The position numbers and the translations under genes were made by a program. Shown one piece after another: positions 8,244 to 14,158 of a stretch of DNA of 14,896 nt (the first letter of the stretch is position 1; the number at the start of each line of letters is the position of its first letter). This stretch comes from Eubacteriaceae bacterium UBA1433 (GTDB lineage Bacteria > Bacillota > Clostridia > Eubacteriales > UBA1433), in NCBI GenBank assembly GCA_002329295.1, contig DCTT01000015.1, positions 41,909 through 56,804 on the forward strand. The letters run 5' to 3'. The notes under the pieces were generated by a model that was not told the DNA's origin, made no database searches, and was given only the letters and a program-made list of their open reading frames with translations.

Positions 8244-9245
8244 TTATATATTCGTATTTTTTTCAATCCCTTTTTCTAAAATTTCGGATATTATTTTGCT
8301 TTGTCCGTATTCATATCCTGCAAAAACGGCATTTTTGATAGCGGTGGCATCGCTGCTGCCATGGGCTTTGATGACGGCTCCGTTCACACCCAGCAACGGT
8401 GAGCCGCCATAAGCCGTATAATCATATTTGCCAGCAAAGGCTTTTATCGGTTTTTTCATCAGCGCTCCTGCCAATTTAATAACAGCGCTTTGACGCATAA
8501 TTTCCTTGATACCGCCAAAAAACATTTTAGCAGTGCCTTCAATGGTTTTCAATACCACATTCCCGGAAAATCCGTCACAGACAATGATATCGCAGTCCCC
8601 GTCAAACAAACTTCGACCTTCCATATTGCCCACAAAGGCGATTTCTTCTCCTTCGAGAAGGTCATAAGCTTCTTTCATCAGCGCATTGCCCTTGGCCGCT
8701 TCCGTACCGATATTGAGCAATGCTACCTTCGGCGCTTGGAGCTGATACATATTTTTCATATAAATGCTGCCCATCAGCGCAAATTGCTGCAAATATTCCG
8801 CTTTGCAGTCCGCATTGGCTCCCGCATCCAATAACATCGTCATTTTCCCCAATTTGTTGGGAATCAAAATAGCGATTGCAGGACGTTTAATGCCTTTGAT
8901 TCTTCCAAGATACACCAATGCGCCTGTCAAAAGCGCTCCGGTACTCCCGGCAGATAGAAAAACGCTGTTTTTTTCTTTCGCCAAATTAAGTCCTACACAA
9001 AGCGATGAATCTTTCTTTCGTCTCACCGCCTGTGCAGGCTCTTCTTCGTTGCTGATTACTTCCTTGGCATCTACAAAATCAAACCATTCTTCTTGAATCG
9101 AATAACGGGTCAAGACCTCTTGAATTCTTGCAACGTCACCCACCAACGTAATTTTTTTACCCAACTCCTCTGCCGCCTGCGCCGCTCCCATGACAATTTG
9201 TTCCGGCGCATTATCGCCGCCCATTGCGTCAACAATTATTTTCAT
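8244..9245 (-). CDS. plsX: Phosphate acyltransferase PlsX
   Basis: PlsX is a peripheral membrane enzyme that turns acyl-ACP and phosphate into acyl-phosphate, the donor PlsY uses in the first step of phospholipid synthesis. The 333-residue protein starts with the family hallmark MKIIVDAMGGDNAP. It carries SAGSTGALL, LLDAGANADCK, NIGTEAAKGN, CDGFSGNVVLKT and a C-terminal GGSPLLGVNG...HGSSD block, all in the expected order. The length is normal. A GGGAG ribosome binding site is 3-4 bases before the ATG. It sits 59 bases after rpmF with a terminator-like hairpin between them, and acpP, whose product supplies its substrate, follows directly. Confidence 0.98.
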   Translation of the reverse strand: MKIIVDAMGGDNAPEQIVMGAAQAAEELGKKITLVGDVARIQEVLTRYSIQEEWFDFVDAKEVISNEEEPAQAVRRKKDSSLCVGLNLAKEKNSVFLSAGSTGALLTGALVYLGRIKGIKRPAIAILIPNKLGKMTMLLDAGANADCKAEYLQQFALMGSIYMKNMYQLQAPKVALLNIGTEAAKGNALMKEAYDLLEGEEIAFVGNMEGRSLFDGDCDIIVCDGFSGNVVLKTIEGTAKMFFGGIKEIMRQSAVIKLAGALMKKPIKAFAGKYDYTAYGGSPLLGVNGAVIKAHGSSDATAIKNAVFAGYEYGQSKIISEILEKGIEKNTNI

Positions 9246-9265
9246 GTTCTCCCTCTTTTTCTTTC

Positions 9266-9298
9266 AAAAAAGATGACAGAGACTGTTGGCTCTGTCAT
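9266..9298 (-). terminator. Terminator-like hairpin between rpmF and plsX
   Basis: A perfect 9-bp stem (9273-9281 with 9290-9298) with an 8-base loop is followed on the minus strand by C and six T residues (9266-9271 in reverse). It starts 6 bases after the rpmF stop. On the plus strand it is also followed by AA and six T residues. It may end or attenuate rpmF transcripts ahead of plsX. No promoter was found between it and plsX, so partial read-through is expected. Confidence 0.65.
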
Positions 9299-9304
9299 AA
9301 TTTT

Positions 9305-9487
9305 TTATTGCTCTATTTTCAATACTTCCACATTGTTATAGTTACCGCAGTTTTTGCATACTCTATGAGAAAGTTTTGTTTCGCCGCATTTGGGGCATGT
9401 GCTCAATGCAGGCATATCCAGTTTATAATTCTGCGCCCTTCTGGCTTTTTTTCTTGCTTTGCTGGTTTTGCTCTTTGGTACCGCCAT
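9305..9487 (-). CDS. rpmF: Ribosomal protein bL32 (zinc-ribbon form)
   Basis: This is a structural protein of the large ribosomal subunit. The 60-residue sequence starts MAVPKSKTSKARKKARR, the basic N-terminal tail typical of L32. It carries a zinc ribbon with Cys31, Cys34, Cys44 and Cys47 (CPKC and CKNC), so this is the zinc-binding form rather than the cysteine-free paralogue. It begins 3 bases after the DUF177 gene. Its strong ribosome binding site AAGGAGGTG is formed by the last Lys-Glu-Val codons of that gene, 8 bases from the ATG. The DUF177-rpmF pairing is widely conserved in bacteria. Confidence 0.98.
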   Translation of the reverse strand: MAVPKSKTSKARKKARRAQNYKLDMPALSTCPKCGETKLSHRVCKNCGNYNNVEVLKIEQ

Positions 9488-9490
9488 GTC

Positions 9491-9979
9491 TTACACCTCC
9501 TTGTCCGTATCAGAAAGTAGTACTTCTAATTTTTCAAAATATGGGTTTTTCTTTTCTGTTTCACAATCACATGCATGAATATTTTTATCTTTCCCGCAAA
9601 CGGGGCACAACCCGAGACAGTCATCCTTACATACATTTTTTATCGGTGTTTTCAGGATGATTTGTTCTCTTGCCAGTTCCGCAGTATCCAAAACCCCTTG
9701 CGGATATTGCTCTTCAAGTTGATCAGGTGTATATCCTTCTTTAAAGCGAAGAGTCTGTTTTGTCGTAAATTCTATCAAACAACGAGAACAAGTCATGGTC
9801 GTAATATATACTGCCGCCAATTCGACATAGATCTTATCTTGTTCAATATACGCACAGGCAGTAAGCTCAAAGGGTTTGCTAATGACCACATCATCATAAA
9901 TTTCAAATGCCGGCATCCATTCTGTGCGCTGAATTTTTAATGACTTGTTTTTTAGCAGCAGAGCAAAATCTATTTTCAT
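9491..9979 (-). CDS. DUF177 / YceD-family protein (ylbN-like), zinc-binding type
   Basis: The 162-residue protein belongs to the DUF177 family, found next to rpmF in most bacteria and linked to 23S rRNA or large-subunit biogenesis in some species. It has TMTCSRCLIEF (Cys64, Cys67) in the middle and a C-terminal cysteine cluster at 117, 121, 125, 128, 137 and 139 (CLGLCPVCGKD and CDC). This pattern suggests metal binding and is common in Gram-positive members. The start is an ATG behind a GGAGAAGG site. It is driven by a consensus promoter in the gap after ackA and is translated just ahead of rpmF. The molecular role is inferred from family and context, not visible directly. Confidence 0.93.
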   Translation of the reverse strand: MKIDFALLLKNKSLKIQRTEWMPAFEIYDDVVISKPFELTACAYIEQDKIYVELAAVYITTMTCSRCLIEFTTKQTLRFKEGYTPDQLEEQYPQGVLDTAELAREQIILKTPIKNVCKDDCLGLCPVCGKDKNIHACDCETEKKNPYFEKLEVLLSDTDKEV

Positions 9980-10008
9980 CTGCCTTCTCCTTGCAAACCG
10001 TGAGAAGC

Positions 10009-10037
10009 ATTATATAAACTTATGTCGTAATTGTCAA
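10009..10037 (-). promoter_or_regulatory. Perfect-consensus SigA promoter for the DUF177-rpmF operon
   Basis: On the minus strand, TTGACA (10032-10037) and TATAAT (10009-10014) are separated by exactly 17 bases. Both hexamers match the SigA consensus at every position. The likely start is near 10001, giving a leader of about 20 bases before the DUF177 ATG. The -35 box begins 7 bases beyond the ackA stop codon, leaving no room for an ackA terminator. Confidence 0.88.
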
Positions 10038-10043
10038 TATAAT

Positions 10044-11246
10044 TTATGCTTGCGTGATTTCTTTCGTGTCCATCGCAATCATCAATTCTTCATTGGTAGG
10101 AATGAGCAAAATGGCCACTTTCGAATCATCGGCGCAAATAAAGGTTTCATTTCCGCGTGTGTTGTTTCTGTCTTTGTCCAACTTCATCCCCATAAATTCC
10201 AATCCTTCCAGGCATGCCTGTCGAATGGTTACAGAGTTTTCACCGATGCCTGCCGTAAAGACAACCGCATCCACGCCGCCCATTGCCGCAGCATATTGTC
10301 CGATCGTAGAACGCACACGATAGGTAAAGATTTTCAACGCCAATTCTGCACGCTCGTTTCCTTCGTCCGCCGCCGTTTCGATATCACGAAAATCGCTGCT
10401 GACCCCGCTGATACCCAACACCCCTGACTTTTTATTCAATATATTGTCCATTTCTTTGATTGACAAACCTTCTTTTTCCATTAAAAAGGTTACGATCGCC
10501 GGGTCAATGGTTCCGCATCTCGTGCCCATTGCAAGACCGTCCAAAGGTGTAAAGCCCATGGAAGTTTCTACGCTTTTTCCGCCGTCTACTGCCGCAATCG
10601 AACTGCCGTTGCCCAAATGACATGTGATAACTTTCACTTCTTTGATGTCTTTTCCAAGCATTGCCGCTGCACGCTGAGCCACATAGCGGTGACTGGTTCC
10701 ATGGAATCCGTATTTTCTTATACCGTATTTTTCATAATATTCGTAAGGTAACGGATAAATATAAGCATATTTCGGCATTGTCTGATGAAACGCCGTATCA
10801 AAAACACCTACCATAGGCACATCCGGCAAAATCGCTTTGCAGGCTTCGATTCCCATAAGATTTGGCGGGTTATGCAACGGCGCCAACGGAATGCACTCTT
10901 CCAGCGCAGCAATTACTTCGTCTGTCAAAAATACAGAGGAGGCAAATTTTTCTCCCGCATGCACCACACGATGACCTACAGCGCTAATTTCGCTCATGTC
11001 TGCAATCACGCCGCAAACAGGGTCAACAAGCGCATCCATCAAAATACGCAGGGCTTCCTTATGATCTTTCATGGGCTGTTCAAAAACCGCATTGTCTTTT
11101 CCTGTGGGTTTATGCGTCAAGATAGAGCCTTCAATGCCGATACGTTCTGCCAGGCCTTTTGCCAAAACCATTTTGTCATCCATATCAAACAATTGATATT
11201 TCAATGAAGAACTTCCGCAATTAATGACTAAGATTTTCAATTCCAT
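10044..11246 (-). CDS. ackA: Acetate kinase
   Basis: AckA interconverts acetyl phosphate + ADP and acetate + ATP, the energy-yielding end of acetate fermentation. From the ATG the protein has 400 residues. Landmarks: INCGSSSLKYQ, GHRVVHAGEKF, FDTAFHQTMP, YGFHGTSHR, HLGNGSS, GTRCGTIDP and FTAGIGENS. N9, R93, D150, H182, R243 and E386 match the catalytic and binding residues, shifted by +2 from the Methanosarcina numbering (N7, R91, D148, H180, R241, E384). The GGAGG site is only 2 bases from this ATG but 8 bases from a TTG at codon 3 (11240). That TTG gives the common family N-terminus MKILVINCGSSS, so it is probably the true start (398 residues). No pta lies beside it. It diverges from tmcAL. 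Confidence 0.97.
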   Translation of the reverse strand: MELKILVINCGSSSLKYQLFDMDDKMVLAKGLAERIGIEGSILTHKPTGKDNAVFEQPMKDHKEALRILMDALVDPVCGVIADMSEISAVGHRVVHAGEKFASSVFLTDEVIAALEECIPLAPLHNPPNLMGIEACKAILPDVPMVGVFDTAFHQTMPKYAYIYPLPYEYYEKYGIRKYGFHGTSHRYVAQRAAAMLGKDIKEVKVITCHLGNGSSIAAVDGGKSVETSMGFTPLDGLAMGTRCGTIDPAIVTFLMEKEGLSIKEMDNILNKKSGVLGISGVSSDFRDIETAADEGNERAELALKIFTYRVRSTIGQYAAAMGGVDAVVFTAGIGENSVTIRQACLEGLEFMGMKLDKDRNNTRGNETFICADDSKVAILLIPTNEELMIAMDTKEITQA

Positions 11247-11284
11247 TACCTCCGAATTTTTATTTCGAACTTTAAATCCCCATT

Positions 11285-11313
11285 ATTATAAGATATAAAA
11301 CGCGTATTTTCAA
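11285..11313 (-). promoter_or_regulatory. Predicted SigA promoter of ackA
   Basis: On the minus strand, TTGAAA (11308-11313) and TATAAT (11285-11290) have a 17-base spacer, one mismatch from consensus overall. The leader to the ackA start is about 35 bases. It is back to back with the tmcAL promoter. No operator repeat was recognised between them. Confidence 0.75.
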
Positions 11314-11345
11314 GGATGTTTTGTTAAAACTTTGTCTATCTCGCC

Positions 11346-11374
11346 TGATTTTTTGTATCATTTTGCGCTATAAT
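11346..11374 (+). promoter_or_regulatory. Predicted promoter of tmcAL
   Basis: A perfect TATAAT (11369-11374) lies on the plus strand about 30 bases before the tmcAL start. The best-placed -35 hexamer, TGATTT (11346-11351, 17-base spacer), is poor. Expression is probably lower than from the ackA promoter opposite, unless a regulator assists. Confidence 0.5.
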
Positions 11375-11405
11375 AAAAGCAACTTTGCAGAAAGGAGCAT
11401 TTTTC

Positions 11406-12590
11406 ATGAAAGCCTTGGGTATTGTTGCAGAATATGACCCCTTTCACAACGGCCACCGCTATCATATTGTACAAAGCAAAAAAATCACCGGCGCCGATGT
11501 GATTGTTTGTATGCTCAGCGGCGATTTTGTTCAACGCGGCACCCCTTCCTTTTATGATAAATACGTTCGAACGCATATGGCGCTGGATGGCGGCGCCGAT
11601 ATTGTATTGATGCTGCCCTTTGCTTATAGTTGCCAAACCGCCGAAATTTTTGCTTTCGGCGCTTTGCACCTTCTCAACCTCATAGGATGTACCATGCTCT
11701 CTTTCGGCTCTGAATGCGACGATATTGAACTGCTGCAACAAGCAGCCTATGACCTCTGTCAACAAGACCATCATTCTTGCCCTGCATTAAAAACGCACCT
11801 GTCTTCCGGGCGCTCCTTTGCCAAGGCGCGCCAATTGGTTCTCGGTAACCGCAACCCGCAAGCTGCAGCACTTTTAAACCATTCAAACAACATTTTGGCC
11901 ATCGAATATCTCAAACAAATTTTGTTGCACAATTACCCGATAACGCCTTATGCCATAAAAAGGGTTTCGGTTTTGCACGATGAACCTATAAAAAAGAACA
12001 CTTTCAGCTCCGCCTCACATATTCGGCAAATGATATGTAACCACAACAAAGAATTCACCTCTTGTGTGCCCGATTTTGTTGCTGATATGCTGCAAACGCT
12101 TCCCTATAATCTTTTGGAAAACTATCGAACCATTCTCTATCAAAATCTGCTGATTCATACCCCTCAAAGTCTATGCGCTTTTCCGGATATCTCTTTAAGT
12201 CTGGCCAATAAAATGAAAAACAACTTGTCCTTTTTCTCTGATATCGAAGAATATATCGATCTCGTAGCGGATAAACGCTACACCAAAAGCCGCATCCGGC
12301 GCAGCTTATGTCATATTTTGATTCATTTTCAACATGCCCATAAAGATCTTTCTCTTATTGCTCCATCCTACCTTCGCCTGTTGGGTTTTAACAAAACGGG
12401 AAAAAAATATTTGGCAACACGAAAAAAAACAAACCTTGTTCTCTCCAATGTCAAAGACGGATATCGCAGGGTTGATGAGGCGCAGCGAGCATTTCTCGAT
12501 TATGATCTGAGAGCTTCTGATATTTATCAGTTGGGCATCGGTGGTCAAAAAGCAACCGACTATCGCGCCGCCCCTGTTTATATTCCGTAA
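11406..12590 (+). CDS. tmcAL: tRNA(Met) cytidine acetate ligase TmcAL (YlbM family)
   Basis: TmcAL uses ATP and acetate to make N4-acetylcytidine at the wobble base C34 of elongator tRNA-Met. The N-terminus MKALGIVAEYDPFHNGH holds the nucleotidyltransferase-like HxGH motif (HNGH, 14-17). SGDFVQRGTP follows (39-48), then SSASHIRQ near 201-208 (an ISSTxIR-type element). A C-terminal LGFNKTGKKYLA segment is typical of the family. The 394-residue length is normal. I chose the ATG at 11406 because AAAGGAG stands 8 bases before it. An in-frame TTG at 11385 would lie upstream of that site. It is the only plus-strand gene here, diverging from ackA and converging on the coiled-coil gene. Association with coaD/rsmD and DUF177/rpmF is shared with the Bacillus ylb cluster. 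Confidence 0.95.
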   Translation: MKALGIVAEYDPFHNGHRYHIVQSKKITGADVIVCMLSGDFVQRGTPSFYDKYVRTHMALDGGADIVLMLPFAYSCQTAEIFAFGALHLLNLIGCTMLSFGSECDDIELLQQAAYDLCQQDHHSCPALKTHLSSGRSFAKARQLVLGNRNPQAAALLNHSNNILAIEYLKQILLHNYPITPYAIKRVSVLHDEPIKKNTFSSASHIRQMICNHNKEFTSCVPDFVADMLQTLPYNLLENYRTILYQNLLIHTPQSLCAFPDISLSLANKMKNNLSFFSDIEEYIDLVADKRYTKSRIRRSLCHILIHFQHAHKDLSLIAPSYLRLLGFNKTGKKYLATRKKTNLVLSNVKDGYRRVDEAQRAFLDYDLRASDIYQLGIGGQKATDYRAAPVYIP

Positions 12591-12599
12591 AATGCCCAT

Positions 12600-12625
12600 A
12601 AAAAAAAGCAGTTTCCTGCCTTTTT
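12600..12625 (-). terminator. GAAA-tetraloop terminator of the recG-rsmD-coaD operon
   Basis: Read on the minus strand this is AAAAAGGCAG, then a GAAA tetraloop, then CTGC followed by eight T residues. The stem is GCAG/CTGC extended by a G-U pair and A-U pairs. It begins 9 bases after the stop of the coiled-coil gene. Read on the plus strand it has an A-C mismatch and five T residues, so it could also stop tmcAL transcripts less efficiently. Confidence 0.75.
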
Positions 12626-12634
12626 CAACATTTT

Positions 12635-13129
12635 TCAAGAATTCTTGCGTTTTATGCTTTTTAGCTGGCTTCTGTTTTCTTCCAGCACTTCATTCATTTT
12701 TTTCAATTCATCCTGCACGGTTTTGAGCATATTTTCCGCATATTCCGCACTTCCGCCAATGACTTCTTTCGCATTTTGCTCCGCTTGAGCCAGAATTCTT
12801 TTTGCACTGTCTTCGCTGTCTTTAATCATCTGTTGTGCCTGCGTATAAGCATTGCGAGCTACTTCATCGCTGTCAATCAATTCTTTTTGTTTTTTGACGG
12901 CTCCTTCAATCAAGGTCTTTGCCTTCGTTTGCGCTGCACTGATAATTCTGGCTTCTTCTTCTCGAACTCTTCTGCCTTCCAGCACTTCTTCAGGGAGACG
13001 TTGGCGTATTTCATCTATCAAATCCAGCACATCATCAGGATTGAGCATGATTTTTTTATTTGTCAACGGAACCGTATTGCTTCTTCGTATAATTTCTTCC
13101 AATTCATTCAACAATTCAACGACTCTCAT
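12635..13129 (-). CDS. Coiled-coil protein of unknown function, downstream of coaD
   Basis: The product has 164 residues and no recognised enzymatic motif. It starts MRVVELLNELEEII, and residues about 30-55 include a VLDLIDEIRQRLPEEV stretch. From about residue 58 to the end it is one long Ala/Glu/Lys/Gln-rich helix likely to form a coiled coil. It has no signal peptide, membrane segment or Walker motif. Clostridial genes at this spot are often labelled ATPase, ATP synthase subunit B-like or DivIVA-like on helical similarity; I see no basis for ATPase activity. The frame is open to 13186, but the ATG at 13129 has a GGGAGG site 8 bases upstream and overlaps the coaD stop (ATGA), the coupled-start arrangement. 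It is the last gene of the recG-rsmD-coaD operon. Confidence 0.85.
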   Translation of the reverse strand: MRVVELLNELEEIIRRSNTVPLTNKKIMLNPDDVLDLIDEIRQRLPEEVLEGRRVREEEARIISAAQTKAKTLIEGAVKKQKELIDSDEVARNAYTQAQQMIKDSEDSAKRILAQAEQNAKEVIGGSAEYAENMLKTVQDELKKMNEVLEENRSQLKSIKRKNS

Positions 13130-13611
13130 AATTGTTCCCTCCCTTTTTCGATGATTGCCTTTTGCACATGCGCCGGGACCAGGCACGAAATATCTCCGCC
13201 GTAAGATGCCAATTCCTTAATAACACTCGAGCTGATAAAAGAATAATTTTCTGTTGCCACCAATAAAACCGTCTCAATATCTGGATCAATCTTTTTGTTA
13301 ATCAGCGCCATTTGCGCCTCCGCTTCATAATCCATAATCACCCTCAAACCTTTGATGATGGCTTTGGCGCCTACCTTTTTGCAAAATTCCACCAACAAAC
13401 CGTCATAGGATATTACCTCCACATTTTCAATACCCGTGACAGCTTTTTGGATAAATGCAACACGTTCCTGCGGCGTAAACATACATTTTTTTTGTTTGTT
13501 AATCAACACTGCAATATATAATTTGTCAACCAATCCGGCTGCTCTTCGAATAATATCCAAGTGTCCGTTCGTAATCGGGTCAAAACTTCCGGGATAAACT
13601 GCTATATGCAT
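13126..13611 (-). CDS. coaD: Phosphopantetheine adenylyltransferase
   Basis: CoaD transfers AMP from ATP to 4'-phosphopantetheine, giving dephospho-CoA in the penultimate step of CoA synthesis. The 161-residue protein starts MHIAVYPGSFDPITNGH with the TxGH nucleotidyltransferase motif (His17). It has IKGLRVIMDYEAEAQMA (86-102) and SFISSSVIKELASYGGD (124-140), both diagnostic. The family usually reads RGLR where this has KGLR. The ATG lies 2 bases after the rsmD stop, with an AAAGGA site inside rsmD. The stop overlaps the next start by 4 bases (ATGA). The product also feeds the phosphopantetheine arm of AcpP. Confidence 0.98.
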   Translation of the reverse strand: MHIAVYPGSFDPITNGHLDIIRRAAGLVDKLYIAVLINKQKKCMFTPQERVAFIQKAVTGIENVEVISYDGLLVEFCKKVGAKAIIKGLRVIMDYEAEAQMALINKKIDPDIETVLLVATENYSFISSSVIKELASYGGDISCLVPAHVQKAIIEKGREQL

Positions 13612-13613
13612 TG

Positions 13614-14153
13614 TTACATCCTTTCAAACACGCTAATAATCGTATTGCCATATTTTTTTTGTTTTACTGTCTGAAGCCTTTCATCGGCTTTCAGCAAAAC
13701 AAGAACATCATGTTCCGCGATCAAAAACCCTCCGTGTTGCAAAACGTCTGCTTCTGCAACCAGCGATACCATCTCACTTACTTCTGCCATCGCATAAGGC
13801 GGATCAATAAATATTATATCAAATTTTATATCTGTTTTCTTGATAAAATGAAAAAAGTTGTCTCTTCTCACAATGCTCTGCTCTTTTAGCCCTAATTTTT
13901 GAAGGTTTTTTTCCAATACCACAATGCTTTGTGCGCAACTGTCTACAAATACACTGCTTGAAACGCCTCTGCTCAAAGCCTCGATACCCATCGCACCGCT
14001 TCCGGCAAATCCGTCCAGAAAAATTGCCCCCTCAATATATGGCGCCATCATATTAAACACAGCCCCTCGTATTTTTGCTCCGGTGGGTCTGATTTGCTCT
14101 CCGTTTAGGCCTATGAGTTTTCTACCTTTATGCGTTCCGCCAATAATTTGCAT
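13614..14153 (-). CDS. rsmD: 16S rRNA (guanine966-N2)-methyltransferase RsmD
   Basis: RsmD methylates G966 (E. coli numbering) of 16S rRNA using S-adenosylmethionine. The 179-residue protein has the family N-terminus IIGGTHKGRKL and the RPTGAKIRGAVFNMM stretch (22-36). The Rossmann-fold SAM motif is FLDGFAGSGAMGIEALSRG (45-63), and the catalytic motif is DPPY (117-120). Length is typical. It begins 5 bases after recG and ends 2 bases before coaD. The rsmD-coaD pair is conserved in most Firmicutes. Confidence 0.97.
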   Translation of the reverse strand: MQIIGGTHKGRKLIGLNGEQIRPTGAKIRGAVFNMMAPYIEGAIFLDGFAGSGAMGIEALSRGVSSSVFVDSCAQSIVVLEKNLQKLGLKEQSIVRRDNFFHFIKKTDIKFDIIFIDPPYAMAEVSEMVSLVAEADVLQHGGFLIAEHDVLVLLKADERLQTVKQKKYGNTIISVFERM

Positions 14154-14158
14154 AATGT

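Noticed and set aside
8243..8248. TATAAT as an internal promoter for acpP, overlapping the plsX stop
   Set aside because: No -35 box at 16-18 bases. The nearest, TTGAAA at 8261-8266, is only 12 bases away. plsX and acpP are probably cotranscribed.
9984..10007. Hairpin CTTCTC/GAGAAG that could hide the DUF177 ribosome binding site
   Set aside because: The left arm lies just after the -10 box, so with a start near 10001 most of it would not be in the RNA.
12635..13186. Longer 183-residue version of the coiled-coil protein
   Set aside because: The extra 19 residues overlap coaD coding. The ATG at 13129 has a good ribosome binding site and an ATGA overlap.
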